Assembly (NCBI GenBank): GCA_018907035.1
Contig: JACCIC010000003.1
Coordinates: forward strand, 8,571,001-8,635,000
DNA length: 64,000 bases
Source of the DNA: Sycobia sp. Sy_11
Lineage: Eukaryota; Arthropoda; Insecta; Hymenoptera; Epichrysomallidae
Direction of reading: 5' to 3'
Made by a program: the position numbers and the translations under genes. Below the pieces are notes generated by a model, which was given only the letters and a program-made list of their open reading frames with translations, made no database searches and had not been told where the DNA came from. Numbering within the stretch: position 1 is the first letter of the stretch; every line of letters starts with the position of its first letter. Positions 1 to 11,430 of this stretch are shown one piece after another.

Positions 1-51
<51 letters not shown>
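1..51. repeat. (AT)n, cut by the window edge
   Basis: Uninterrupted AT run of at least 51 bases; its left end lies outside the window. Confidence 0.97.
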
Positions 52-53
<2 letters not shown>

Positions 54-198
54 AGCCGATCGAACGAGGGAAAAGCAGCTGGACGAGCCATGGATTTTTC
101 GTGCGCTATGTGTTCTACATATATATACAACTACTTGTCGACGCATATATATACATACATATAAACATGCATGCATACACAAATACATATATGGATTC

Positions 199-218
199 AT
201 ATATATATATATATATAT
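199..218. repeat. (AT)10
   Basis: Short uninterrupted AT run. Confidence 0.9.
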
Positions 219-583
219 GCTAAGAATGAATTTGATGATTACCAGTTACAAAGGGGCGAAGAAACGTGAAATTCTTATAAAAGCTGCATGCCTAAAATTA
301 TCAATTTCTCGACAAAAGATATAATTCCTTAATTAACGTCGAATAGCGATTTTTATATATAGTCACGATTTATTATGAGCGCGCGCATATTTAAGAAGGC
401 GGGAGATTTCAGGAATATTTTCTTTATAATGCACGAAGATATAACGTCCCGTGATATATGTATATGAATTTATCAGCCGCGTAATCGAAAAACCGTCTTG
501 GCGAATGATTTTATAAATAAATATCGGGTTTATCGTTGCCGCGAGAAGGAAAACTTTTTAATGTCATCCGCTATCTGTTATCA

Positions 584-584
<1 letters not shown>
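219..584. other. Plain AT-rich sequence, no gene seen
   Basis: Nothing beyond a short GCGCGC word near 380; all frames stop often. Confidence 0.6.

Positions 585-625
<41 letters not shown>
585..625. repeat. (AT)n, 41 bp
   Basis: Uninterrupted run; a short (GT)6 follows at 652-664. Confidence 0.95.
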
Positions 626-631
<6 letters not shown>

Positions 632-1396
632 GATGTTTGTTTGAATATGTATGTGTGTGTGTGTAAATAACGACCAACTGTAGAAGCAAATCAATTTAAA
701 CTGCAAACTACATATAATTTTAAATGACAAATAATGAGAAAAGATCGCTGCTACCGTTCGCGGTAAACCGCCAAAAACGAAATCAAAGTAAGATAAATAG
801 CCGTATCAAGCTACATTTGCAAACGGAAAAAGAAATTCTTTCGATTTAATCAAAAAAAAAAATTCATAAATAAGAGCGAAAACTTATAGATATATTTGTG
901 GAGGTACAGTTAGGCGACGGAAAAGCTTGCTTATAGAGCCTAAAACATTGCTCGATATCGCCGGGAGTCGGCGTTCTCCGAACGATGTCTGCTTTTTCGA
1001 CGATCACCGCGAGGATTGAGCGCTGGACGCCTCGTAAATTCGCGAACGAGGGAGACCCGCCCCATCGTCTTGCCCCGCTATAAGTTCGCGACCATGTCGT
1101 GCGACGAACAACGCGGGCACATGCGTGCCTATATATATATATATACGACGGAATAAAAGCCAACGACGCGCGCGCACAGCATCGCGCATTATTGCGCACT
1201 TTTAACGCCGACGTTAATGCAACGAACTCGATGGCGCCGACAGGCGTCCGTCGTGGAAAGCATCGGTATCGCCGTACAGCCCGCCGGTCCACGCAGATGT
1301 TTACACGTGTAGCATCATCGCGCAAAGTGAGCGTCCAACCGAATAATAGAAAAGGGCCGTAAGTCGGGCCGACGATGCGTATCGGGTAAGAGGGTT

Positions 1397-1402
<6 letters not shown>

Positions 1403-1440
<38 letters not shown>
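1403..1440 (+). repeat. (GA)n, 38 bp
   Basis: Homopurine AG run; a potential GAGA-factor site and triplex-forming tract. Confidence 0.95.
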
Positions 1441-1442
<2 letters not shown>

Positions 1443-1533
1443 TTTTGTACGTCTTTGCGCGTACGCAGGCGCAATACGGAGAAGGAGGGAGCGACGGAAT
1501 AAGCTGCCCGCGCGACCCGTTGTCCCGTGCACC

Positions 1534-1544
1534 TATATATATAT

Positions 1545-1596
<52 letters not shown>
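1534..1596. repeat. (AT)n with (CATA) interruption
   Basis: A short AT run, then CATACATA, then a 40-base AT run. Confidence 0.95.
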
Positions 1597-1599
<3 letters not shown>

Positions 1600-1851
1600 G
1601 TATACCTATCGCGATCGACGCAATTCCGTTTGGCTTTATTTTTTCGCCCAGTTTCGCTCCTCGGCTCCGTCTGTCTCGTCGTCTCCCTTTCTTCCTTCGC
1701 GTCCATGCATCCATTATCTTTAATTCTCTAACTGGTCTCGAGTTAAAGAAAAGCGCTCTTCCATTATATCCCGACCGCGCTCGTCCGCCCGAACGCTCAC
1801 TGCACGCAACAATACGCACAGCGCGCATTACAGATAACCATGTAATTCGTG

Positions 1852-1873
1852 TATATATATATATATATATATA
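1852..1873. repeat. (AT)11
   Basis: Uninterrupted AT run. Confidence 0.93.
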
Positions 1874-2008
1874 CGCCGTGTATGTGGGTTTTCGGCGTTG
1901 ACAGAAGAGCGAGAGGTTTTTTATTTTTCTCATGACGTCGGCGCATGACGGATTATACGACGCGTTAGGTGCGTGAGGCGGCATGGTTGCGCGCTGATGG
2001 AAAAAGTA

Positions 2009-2045
2009 CACGCGCGCGCGCGCACACGCACACACACACACACAC
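2009..2045. repeat. (CG)n(CA)n alternating tract
   Basis: CG dinucleotides pass directly into CA dinucleotides, a fully alternating pyrimidine-purine stretch of the Z-DNA-forming type. Confidence 0.93.
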
Positions 2046-2194
2046 GTATAAATTGTACGGATGAAGCTGTGAAAAATTCAATGATCGCGCTCTGACTGAT
2101 TTGAAGGAAGAAGAAAAAAATGATGCTGGTATTGTTGCGTTTAACATTTCTTTTTCCTTCTTCTTTTACTTCTCATCTTCAATTATTATAGCTT

Positions 2195-2197
<3 letters not shown>

Positions 2198-2240
<43 letters not shown>
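2198..2240. repeat. (AT)n, 43 bp
   Basis: Uninterrupted AT run. Confidence 0.96.
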
Positions 2241-2242
<2 letters not shown>

Positions 2243-3025
2243 CATAGTTGTACTTGCGAACAATACTTTGTATGACCAAGATATATGCACATGTATATTG
2301 TGTCTGAAATAATTCCGAGACAAATTCTTAATCCAGCCTCGAAATTTCGCTCGCCGCCGCCGAAAATTCCCTCGCGACACGCCGCCGTGACCGTGTGCCC
2401 TATTAATACCGCACAACTTAATCCGCGGCATTGTTGGGGAAGCCACGATCGATGGGGCTCCGCGCCGTTCGGTGTCGTATCAGCCGCCAGCCAACGAACC
2501 CCTTTGTAATCAATGTAGTATATATATATATAGTATTGAAATCGTATAGACAAATATAAGAAAGGAGAAGAAGCAGGCATCGACGAAGAAGAAGAAGGGG
2601 AAAAAGGAAGCGAAAGAAAAGAAAAAGGTGTCACGCGGTCGGATAGGGTGGGGGGGGGGTTAGGAATGGAGGAAATTTTTTGCGTAGCCCGTTCGTTGAG
2701 GTGCGTGCGCTGACGTATATATAAGGTACCTATACATTATACACGTATGTATGACTCGGTTTTCTTCTCGCGCCCCGTATTATAATGCGGCTCGAAACGG
2801 GTTCATTTATCATTTCCCTTACCGTCCCTTCCGTATATGCGCGGCGCGTCGCGCAAATCGGGCAGGGCGATAATTCAAGTATGTATAGGTGTATATGTAT
2901 ATACCTATATGCATATACAGAGAATGCGCGTAATAAACGCATTTTAGAGCGCGCATCTTTATCCTTTGTGCGGCGCTGCGAGGCTCAATATCAATACCCG
3001 GATTTGGGCGCCCCTCGCGTCGCGT

Positions 3026-3029
<4 letters not shown>
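2241..3029. other. Unique sequence, no gene seen
   Basis: Holds a GAAGAA-rich patch (2560-2630), a G run near 2650 and short TA runs. Frames on both strands are broken or repeat-driven. Confidence 0.55.
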
Positions 3030-3066
<37 letters not shown>

Positions 3067-3075
3067 AGAGAGAGA
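3030..3075 (+). repeat. (GA)n, 46 bp
   Basis: AG run with one extra A near its end, followed by CT-rich sequence. Confidence 0.95.
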
Positions 3076-3640
3076 CCTTTTTTCTCTCCTTTTGCTCCTT
3101 CGATCGTACGCACAACTGGGGTGGCCTCGTTTTTCATTTTATCCCCCCTTCTTTCTTTTCTTGTTGCGGCGGGAGTCATATTATACTTTATACCCATATT
3201 TCGAGCGTCTTTCTTTGTTGGTCGAAAGACATCGCGATTATATTATATTGATTTTCTTTAATCCTGAGCGAATTTTTTCCAGTTTTTGCCCTTAATGTAG
3301 AATGTTTCTCGTTGTACCCATTTGGTGCTCTCTAAACGCGAAAATATTTCCCGTGGATTTAGTTAAAAATACAAAGAAAAATAATTGTTTTTCATTATTG
3401 GTTTCTTTTTTTTTTTAAAGAACATCGATTAAGCTTGTTTTACACAGGCAGATGGATTAATACAAGAAAATTGGAAAAGCGTTTGGCAAGGTTCTCATTA
3501 AAGGCGGATATATATATATATTGAACAAAGTAATGATCAGTTTTCCTTCCTCTATACTTAATTCAATGTCATACCTCACATAAAATCAAAATAACACAAG
3601 AAGATAATGAAATTTAACGTTAGCCATAAATAATAAATCT
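3076..3640. other. Unique T-rich sequence, no gene seen
   Basis: Contains a poly-T stretch near 3408 and a 14-base TA run at 3508; no supported exon. Confidence 0.55.
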
Positions 3641-3647
3641 CGAAACT

Positions 3648-3657
3648 CCCCCCCCCC
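3648..3657 (+). repeat. C10 run
   Basis: Ten C in a row, leading into CT-rich sequence. Confidence 0.9.
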
Positions 3658-3673
3658 TTCCTCCGTCCCTCTC

Positions 3674-3705
3674 TCCATTAAATTCTCTCTGTCCCTTTTT
3701 CTCAG
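3674..3705 (+). other. Acceptor-like pyrimidine tract
   Basis: The sequence attctctctgtccctttttctcag is a near-ideal 3' splice consensus. All three downstream frames stop within about 30 bases, so a coding exon is unlikely. It may be a cryptic or untranslated-exon acceptor, or chance in CT-rich DNA. Confidence 0.15.
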
Positions 3706-3959
3706 CGCCTATTAAAATGAAGTCAATATAATACCGCAGTTACACTTCGTGGTTAAACTAAAAAGAAATTTTCGCTATATATAATGCTATACTTTTTCCT
3801 TTTGTACATCGTCAACTCGCCTCGCCGCTACATTACGCGATATTGCATTACTTACACACACACATACACAGATGCGTGCGGGCGTATATATTATTTGCAT
3901 AATCAATTGCCTGATAAATTGATTGTTGTGTCTGATTTGATCGCATGCACCAATTCTAT

Positions 3960-3964
<5 letters not shown>

Positions 3965-4009
<45 letters not shown>
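3965..4009 (+). repeat. (CT)n, 45 bp
   Basis: CT run continuing imperfectly to tttctctcag at 4022, which is acceptor-like. Confidence 0.96.
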
Positions 4010-4013
<4 letters not shown>

Positions 4014-4180
4014 TTCTCTCAGTCTCTCTCATTAATCATCTAATGCGCGTTCAAGGTCATTATCTTTTATCGCAATACTTTAAAATTGAATGATTGCAGT
4101 GACGAGGTAAGGGGGAAGAAGAGAGCGAGTGTGAGGGAGATTTTCGTTGCTGCAGTTGAACTTTTGACTCGTGCTGGACA

Positions 4181-4182
<2 letters not shown>

Positions 4183-4229
<47 letters not shown>
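4183..4229. repeat. (AT)n, 47 bp
   Basis: Uninterrupted AT run. Confidence 0.96.
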
Positions 4230-4232
<3 letters not shown>

Positions 4233-4656
4233 GGGAGACGACGATGACCACGACGATGCCAGTGACAGATTATTTGCGAATCTTCCGATAGAATTGAATT
4301 TGGCCACTTTCGCAGCACGACGGATTATTTTTATTGATATTCGACAGCTCTCTGACGAATGATCGCCATTGGTTAATTGATAAAAAGAAAGAAAGGAAGA
4401 GAGAAATGCACACAAATAAAACTACTAATTTGCGATATTATCGATGCTATACAACATTATTAATCTTAATGGCGCCGTTGTATTTTTTTTATTCTTTTTT
4501 TATTTATACGCACACGAGAAAATGTTCAGCTCATTATATTGGATTTTCGGATGTGTGGCATAAAAAAGAAAAATATACGCACAGATATTAATTCAATTTA
4601 AATTTATAATTTCCCGATTAAGGTATTTTTCGTGTTTACCATTCCTGTTAGCGCTG

Positions 4657-4659
<3 letters not shown>
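4230..4659. other. Unique sequence, no gene seen
   Basis: AT-rich with T runs near 4487; frames are short. Confidence 0.55.

Positions 4660-4711
<52 letters not shown>
4660..4711 (+). repeat. (CT)n, 51 bp
   Basis: Uninterrupted CT run, among the longest in the window. Confidence 0.96.
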
Positions 4712-4715
<4 letters not shown>

Positions 4716-4975
4716 TATAAGAATGCATAAATTAACTTTCATAATAAATTGCGGCAACGATAATAAGCGCGCTAACCCGTAATAAATTTTATTCCTTATG
4801 TACTCCTTCACGTTAATTTAATATGCGCGGAGCCGACTAACTTATATAAATTCACAAACGGGCGGATTATTCACATATACGTCCGCGTGCGCGCGCGGAC
4901 ACACACAAACACACACGCGCGAAGCCTCACGTGCATCTAGATTTTATGCGCATAGACGCGTTGACATTGTCTCGA

Positions 4976-4986
4976 GGGGGGGGGGG
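4976..4986 (+). repeat. G11 run
   Basis: Eleven G in a row, then AGGG. Confidence 0.9.
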
Positions 4987-5236
4987 AGGGTTGCTATCGT
5001 CATGACCTACTGCATTGTACCGCTGCGACTGAGTCTGCGGCGCGGACATCCGCGCTGCCCGGCTCGCGGGACTAAATCTATAACGGCAGCGACTGACGGG
5101 AGCATCGAAAAACTTCCATTGTGATTAGACATTTTATTGTTGACTCTCCACCCGGTCCGTATATCATCTTCCCTCGACGCGATTGTATTTTTTGCACAAC
5201 CGCGAAGGCATCCGTTGGCGACGCGCTCCAACCGTT

Positions 5237-5256
5237 TATATATATATATATATATA
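5237..5256. repeat. (AT)10
   Basis: Uninterrupted TA run. Confidence 0.9.
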
Positions 5257-5350
5257 GGGCATTCGAAAACAAAATGGCACACACCGAGAGTTGTAATCGA
5301 TGGATTCTTTCATCGCTCGCGATACTAATTTAGATTTTAATATATATAGA

Positions 5351-5352
<2 letters not shown>

Positions 5353-5422
<70 letters not shown>
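5353..5422 (+). repeat. Compound (CT)n(AT)n
   Basis: CT run (5353-5381) fused directly to an AT run (5381-5422). Confidence 0.95.
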
Positions 5423-5425
<3 letters not shown>

Positions 5426-5700
5426 CGACAGAGAAACTTTTTCGGATTTCATCAGTTTTTTTTATAGCTTAAACAGTATTCGAAGGGTCCCGTGCTGCGT
5501 TGCGCAAAGAAATCCTAAAAAAAGCGCGCGCCGATTACTTTAGAAAGTTTCCTCTTTTTTTTGGTCCCCTCCCCTCTTTCCAAATCAACGAAAGATCTAT
5601 GAATATGCATAATGGGGGGTCCGGCGATGAAAAAGGACCGAACTGCTATGAGAAAATCAATTCGTCGAACTTTATGAAGCCTGTATTTGTATATTTGTGC

Positions 5701-5707
<7 letters not shown>

Positions 5708-5753
<46 letters not shown>
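5708..5753. repeat. (AT)n, 46 bp
   Basis: Uninterrupted run, preceded by tatataata. Confidence 0.96.
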
Positions 5754-5757
<4 letters not shown>

Positions 5758-6390
5758 AAATTTAAACGTAAACACATGAAAGACTGATTGAAAGTAATAA
5801 AAACGTATGAAAAGACTGCCAGCGTGATGTCTCGAATGTCGAGTTAAATAATTAAGAAAAAAAATCTTGTAAGTTTACGGATGCATGTAATTTTGTATCT
5901 ACCGATTAACCTTTGAAATGAGTAGTCCGAGCACAATGTAGGGGCCGTCCTTGTTGCTCCAAAATCGCAGTATGGAGAGGCTGCCAGTCGAATAACCCTT
6001 CCCCCCTCCCCGAAAATTACTAAAGATGAGCACGCGTATATAGGGATGAAAACGGCGCTGAAGACTTTGTGCACAACGCTCGGTACACCGCGTGTCCATT
6101 GCGGATGGAGGGGGGTGGGGCGCTGCGCGCATATTACTTACTGCAAAGCGAGCATCTCGAGGCCTTGCGAGCGTTGTGGCGCGCACGCGCGCCCACCGAA
6201 TGGACGGGTATTTTAATTACTGTCGCGCGCGCGACCGTCCCGGAGATAATCGAAAATGCCAACGTTATCGTACTCTGTCTCTCTAGAGGCACGCCTCGGA
6301 TTGGAGGATATTGCTGATTTTTCCCGGAGATAATACGCGCGCGAGATCCTAATCGACCGATACACCGTACAGTGTACACATACGCACAAA
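5754..6390. other. Unique sequence, no gene seen
   Basis: Includes CGCG-rich words at 6180-6235 and G/C runs near 6000 and 6110; no supported exon. Confidence 0.55.
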
Positions 6391-6420
6391 CGCGCGCGCA
6401 CACACACACACACTCACACA
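6391..6420. repeat. (CG)n(CA)n alternating tract
   Basis: CGCGCGCG passing into CACACA; Z-DNA-type composition. Confidence 0.9.
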
Positions 6421-6800
6421 CGTACGCGTATGCGTTGAGAGACGCGGTGTGGGCCAATTTATATGTATACACGGTGGTCTTGTTTTCGTATGTATATATA
6501 TAGACTTATATCGACTGGTATATATATAAATATATATAAAGTTGCGCTGCCTACCGCGCGCGCGAGCGCGTCGGCGTAATACGAGGCTTATAACCATATA
6601 GCCTATTATGAAAGATAAATGATAGTAGAGGGCGCTACCGCAGCTACGGCTGTATGCGCGCAAAACCGAACGAGGATCGGATAAGCAAACGTCGGGGACT
6701 TTTTCTGCTTTTCCTGTACGCGCCATCAAATGCACATACACACGCTCTGTACAGTATGAATGAAAATTGGTGTTAAGAGAGACGCCTGAGAATTTTCGTA

Positions 6801-6827
6801 TGTGTGCGTGTGCGTGTGTGTGTGTGT
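6801..6827 (+). repeat. (GT)n with CG interruptions
   Basis: Alternating TG/CG run. Confidence 0.88.
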
Positions 6828-6994
6828 TTGTATAGATTAACGATTAGAATTGACCATGTATTAGATCCGCAGGAGAATTCGGAAGAAATTGTACCCACGC
6901 ATAGCATAAGTTAATAAAATCCGAGTCCTTCCGTAACTACACGCTTGTTTCTATTTTACTTTCAAAATAAGTCGAATCAGAATGATAATGCATT

Positions 6995-7022
6995 ATAATG
7001 ATGTTATAATTAACATCATTAT
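6995..7022. other. 12-bp perfect stem-loop
   Basis: ATAATGATGTTA and TAACATCATTAT are perfect reverse complements separated by TAAT. It lies in an AT-rich, repeat-poor stretch. It could form a cruciform or RNA hairpin; no function can be assigned. Confidence 0.7.
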
Positions 7023-7426
7023 TACAAGCGATCGATTAAAAAATACTGGTAATTGATAGACTATATTATAATACGTTTTCTAGAAAATTTTGAATGCCAA
7101 AAATTAATAATGGTATTATCAAAAAGATATTAATAAGAACATTGATCATGAATATACAAATGAATAGGATAAAGAGAGAGGTGTGATTAGGGTTGTCCAT
7201 GTTTGAGAATATGATTGTATGTAAATGGACTTATTGGAATAATGCGTTATTATAGTATTATTGACTTATTGTAGTATAGATATTGTTAACTTATCCAGAT
7301 CTATTCTTATAAAACGTGGATTAGTACTCTTTTCGAGGCTGGTTTCAATATTCTTTTTCTTAATAGAGCAGGAATATTAATGCAGTGAATATTAAAATGT
7401 GTTACAAGTTTATAATATGTCTCATT

Positions 7427-7429
<3 letters not shown>
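7023..7429. other. Unique AT-rich sequence, no gene seen
   Basis: Begins just after the 12-bp stem-loop; stops are frequent in every frame. Confidence 0.6.

Positions 7430-7459
<30 letters not shown>
7430..7459. repeat. (AT)15
   Basis: Uninterrupted AT run. Confidence 0.94.
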
Positions 7460-7462
<3 letters not shown>

Positions 7463-8489
7463 CTTAGATAATTTTGACCATTCTTAACACATAAAAAAAA
7501 ATTAATCATATTTCACGCATCCTCGTGCAACGAAGGACTATCACATTCGTGTAATAAAAATACACCGATGAATTTTGGAAATACTGTCGGACGAAATGTT
7601 TCATCGACTTAATCGACTTCCTCGAGCGCATATCAATTCGAACGCTGGTACAATTTAGATTAGATTTCATTATTTTCCCATTTTTAGACTCTGGAAGCAG
7701 TATTTAGACGCCGATGGTCGTCAAAATCAGCGCGTCTTCAGCTGGTGATTAATGATTGACTGATTGAGGACGTCACATTGATTTGATGTCGTCTCACAGC
7801 TGAGTTAAATCATCCTCGCGATAGTAAGTCCATTTTTGAATCTCGAGTTAAAGACGACTTATTACGACTTATATTACGACTTAAGTTGAAAGACGAATAT
7901 CCAGTCGGCCGAGTGAATCTTATTCGGCTAATTTCGTTTTATCGCCGTTTCAATGAGCGGCGGACTTCGCGCTCTCTCCATTATAGAGAATATCGAAATA
8001 ATTTCTCGATATTTTTATTTTTGGTCAGCGTGATATATATTACAGGAACTTCATTTCCAATTGAAGCATAATTTTTTGAGTTTAAAAATTTAAATGTATC
8101 TTTATTTGAATATCTTTCGCATACGTCAAATATGTCACATATTCACATCATCGTTGATTCACAAGTCCGTTTCACATATATTATGGTCGTAAACGCGATG
8201 CTTTTTTTCTCTCTCTCTCTCTATAATCGTTCGTTTACATTGGACTTAGATTTTTTATTTGCCACATATAGATATATAAATGACATTTAGAAGGAAATGT
8301 TTTGTACCAAATTTATCGATAAAATTCCCCGTATTTAATCGAATAACATAAAAAGAAGCGTAGTCGGACGCAAACGCTGTAATAATGAATTTTCAAAAGG
8401 CAAACGTCAATAAATCGCACCATTTTCCATTTTATCTTTTTTCTATGCTCTCTTATAAACTACTAGTCTGTCTCCCAGCCCCCTCCCTC
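7460..8489. other. Unique sequence, no gene seen
   Basis: Holds one 61-codon frame (7886-8071) that looks like chance, a GTCG/GACTTA-rich patch near 7850 and a 15-base CT run at 8209. Confidence 0.5.
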
Positions 8490-8512
8490 CTCTCTCTATC
8501 TCTCTCTCTCTC
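8490..8512 (+). repeat. (CT)n, imperfect
   Basis: CT run with one ATC interruption. Confidence 0.9.
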
Positions 8513-8711
8513 GCCTTCTCTTTTTCTTTGCATTTTTCACGTACGCACATGTGCTCCCATCAAAAATATCGCGAGAACGAATGCCACCGTTCGATAAATC
8601 GAGCGAATTTTTTTCCAATCTCCGTAAGTGCTGCGCATGCACGTGAAACGGTCCTTATTCACATACGATATATATGCCTATGCAGGTCGCGAGAATGAAA
8701 AAGCTGCTCTC

Positions 8712-8714
<3 letters not shown>

Positions 8715-8762
<48 letters not shown>
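8715..8762. repeat. (AT)n, 48 bp
   Basis: Uninterrupted TA run, followed by GC-rich sequence. Confidence 0.96.
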
Positions 8763-8765
<3 letters not shown>

Positions 8766-8941
8766 AACGGCGCGACGAATCTCAATTGTTTACGCAGGCG
8801 CGCCGTGCCACGCCAATGCGTGCAGCGCACTACTAGTACTGGTGTGCGCACTCGTTTTTTATAAGCCGCGCCGCGTCGCACCGCCCGCGACGCGATTATA
8901 CGATTGCGAAGATAAGCCTGCACGAACACATGCGCGCGGGC

Positions 8942-8950
<9 letters not shown>

Positions 8951-8972
<22 letters not shown>
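8951..8972 (+). repeat. (GT)11
   Basis: Preceded by CGCGGGCGCGTGTGCG, so the alternating tract is longer than the pure GT part. Confidence 0.93.
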
Positions 8973-9127
8973 ATTAATAAATCGGTCGAGAGAGGAGCGA
9001 GGGAAGAGGGCGGGAAGGAGAATAATATATCGAGTCAAAACTCAGGGGAAAGAGGTTATACGTGCATGTATCGTTGAGCGATTAAATAATCCGTGCTGCG
9101 TGGACCGTGTATATATATATATATATA

Positions 9128-9866
9128 GTGTGGGTACGCGTGCCTGTGTGCAGGGCTCGGAATGGAACGCGAGAGAATGAGGGAGAGCCGGAGTACGGTG
9201 CGCACGGAGCACGGAGCGATAAAAAGAGCCACGGCGCGCGATCTTTTTTGGTCGTTGGCTCGACCGGCACTCTGCCGGGGAGCGACAATTTTCACAATGG
9301 GACGCGATTTCGCCCCTGTACTAATATATCCGTATGTATTATAAAACGGTAAAGTATCCGCGAGGTATTCCGAAGCGATAAGAAATCGAATCGAATCGAA
9401 TCGTGCGCGTTGTTTACATAGAGACGGTTTGTGCCTGCGATTTCCAATTTCCTCGTTCAGCTGTTATGTTACTTTCCAATTATATGTGTGTACAAAATTA
9501 TTTTTATCATCAGAATTGAATTCATAAATTATTTTCCATTCGTATAAGTTCTTTATACACGATGTAAATGATCCACGAGTAATTTGCGAAAATCGGCCAC
9601 TCTCCTCAAATCGTTTCTATCTTACGAACGAATAGTTACAATCGCGAGAACGCTCGCTATCTTATTAATGTCTTTACAAACAAATCATCCCCGAGTCGGC
9701 ATATGTTTATATATGTATGTAGAGCGCGACTCCGAACGCAATAACTGACAATATACGAGTATAATAGTACAGCGAGACGGGCAGCGGTACTCCCGTCCCG
9801 ATGGGGTCAACACGCATCATCGAGCGAAATTCCGCGTTCTTTTGGTTATTTCGTGCGAGGCCCAAA
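9128..9866. other. Unique sequence, no gene seen
   Basis: Contains an (AATCG)n mini-run near 9386-9402 and otherwise no structure I can support. Confidence 0.5.
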
Positions 9867-9902
9867 ACACACACACACGCACACACACATACACACACAC
9901 AC
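9867..9902. repeat. (CA)n, imperfect
   Basis: CA run with GC and TA interruptions. Confidence 0.93.
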
Positions 9903-10045
9903 TCGTAAGGAATCCACATGACGTTCTTGCTTTAGCTACCGGATCGCCACCGAAGATTCCGCGCTTATACATTATTCGACTTGTCGCGCGCGCGCCGCGC
10001 ACGGGAATCTTATCTCGACGACCGGCGCGGGCGGTAATCCGAGGG

Positions 10046-10070
10046 TATATATATATATCTATATATATAT
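10046..10070. repeat. (AT)n with one CT step
   Basis: Two TA runs joined by atct. Confidence 0.88.
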
Positions 10071-10397
10071 TTAAACATCGTTCCTATATATGTAAAAGCT
10101 CGGCCGTTCGACGCGGGCAAACGCCTCCCGGCGCACGTGTACGATATTATAGCGGGGCCATCGTTTCTGTACGTCCCGAGCCTCGATATCGCGCTAAATC
10201 TTTTGCCCGAATTCATTTTCAAAACCGAATTGCCGTGTAGATTTTCTCTTCGCTGAACTTATGGTATTTTTTTCCGTTCTATATAGACGTTAAGTAATCA
10301 TTCACGTGCTTCGATGATAAATCTAATCCTTTTTAAGAATCCCGTTCAGTGCTTTGGCATGTCTATTGAGTTCAGCTGAAAAGTGATTTTTAAAAAA

Positions 10398-10401
<4 letters not shown>

Positions 10402-10434
<33 letters not shown>
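10402..10434. repeat. (AT)n, 33 bp
   Basis: Last long AT run before a 6-kb interval without one. Confidence 0.95.
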
Positions 10435-10435
<1 letters not shown>

Positions 10436-10551
10436 TGATATGGATTAGATTATTTCAAATTTTAAATAAACAAGCTTTTCATTGTCGCTTATGTTACGTT
10501 ACATGCAGAGTTTGGAAACACGCAGAGTCAAGAACGATTTGAAGAGTGTTG

Positions 10552-10577
10552 AATAGATTATTAATAGATTATTAATA
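10552..10577 (+). repeat. 11-bp tandem duplication (AATAGATTATT)
   Basis: Two full copies and the start of a third are directly adjacent. A related aatagattaata follows at about 10588. Confidence 0.8.
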
Positions 10578-11411
10578 AAAGTCATTAAAATAGATTAATA
10601 ATTTTCGGTTAGAAAGAAATAAAAATCGTTCTGATTTACACATTGTTTGAAGAATTCGCTTAATGCTACAGAATTTTAGAATATGTTTGAACACGGATAT
10701 CACTTAGGACACCATTAACTGAATTTTGCAATAATTTAATGTTCGTATATGAAATATTAAAATTACTCTTGATTCCCCCCCCTTCATTAATATATACTAT
10801 ATACGTCTTTTATTGTCAGTAGAATAATATATTATCATTTACAGATTTTTCAATCCGATAGAGGAAACGTTTGATTGAAAATCATCCGAAGTTTCTTATC
10901 ACATTTCATGTTTCTTTGCATAAGAATTAGATCTCGTTTTTTGGACGTCGACGGCGTTATTATACCAAGTCTATCTATATTTGCACACTTGCTCAGTTTT
11001 ACAATGAATCCCCATATCGTTTACACTGAAATTCTAATTTCTTGCTCATTTTATAAACAGTTGAATACTATGTATCTATGTACATATAGTAATTTGTACT
11101 TTTTTCTGTCGCAGTTTTTTTCTTTTCTCGTATTCTTTTTTCTATGGTCAATAAAGGCATCATGTTAAAGTTTATATATGATTGATCCTGTAAGGAGCGA
11201 GAAATTCTCGAAGCGTTAAATCTTTTACTTTGTCTTTAGCAATAATGTTGCATCGTTTATGAAACAGCCATAGAAAAACTCAGTTCTATTTTGACATATG
11301 ATGAACATTTTTTCCCCTGTTTGCTCAATGAAACTTATTTTCTTTCCATACCTCCATCTATGCACGCGCGCATCATCGCAGATTTTGTATATTCCTTTTC
11401 ACGCTCTTTCG
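10578..11411. other. Unique AT-rich sequence, no gene seen
   Basis: Carries a hydrophobic 97-codon frame (10875-11168) typical of T-rich DNA; I do not support it as a gene. Confidence 0.5.
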
Positions 11412-11430
11412 CTCTCTCTCTCTCTCTCTC
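11412..11430 (+). repeat. (CT)n, 19 bp
   Basis: Uninterrupted CT run. Confidence 0.9.

Noticed and set aside
864..2041. Long minus-strand frames of 222 and 246 codons
   Set aside because: Both start at non-ATG codons or in repeats and consist largely of SLSLSL and YIYIYI stretches from microsatellites.
2651..2670. ttagg beside a G run, possible insect telomere repeat
   Set aside because: A single copy only; no tandem TTAGG array anywhere in the window.
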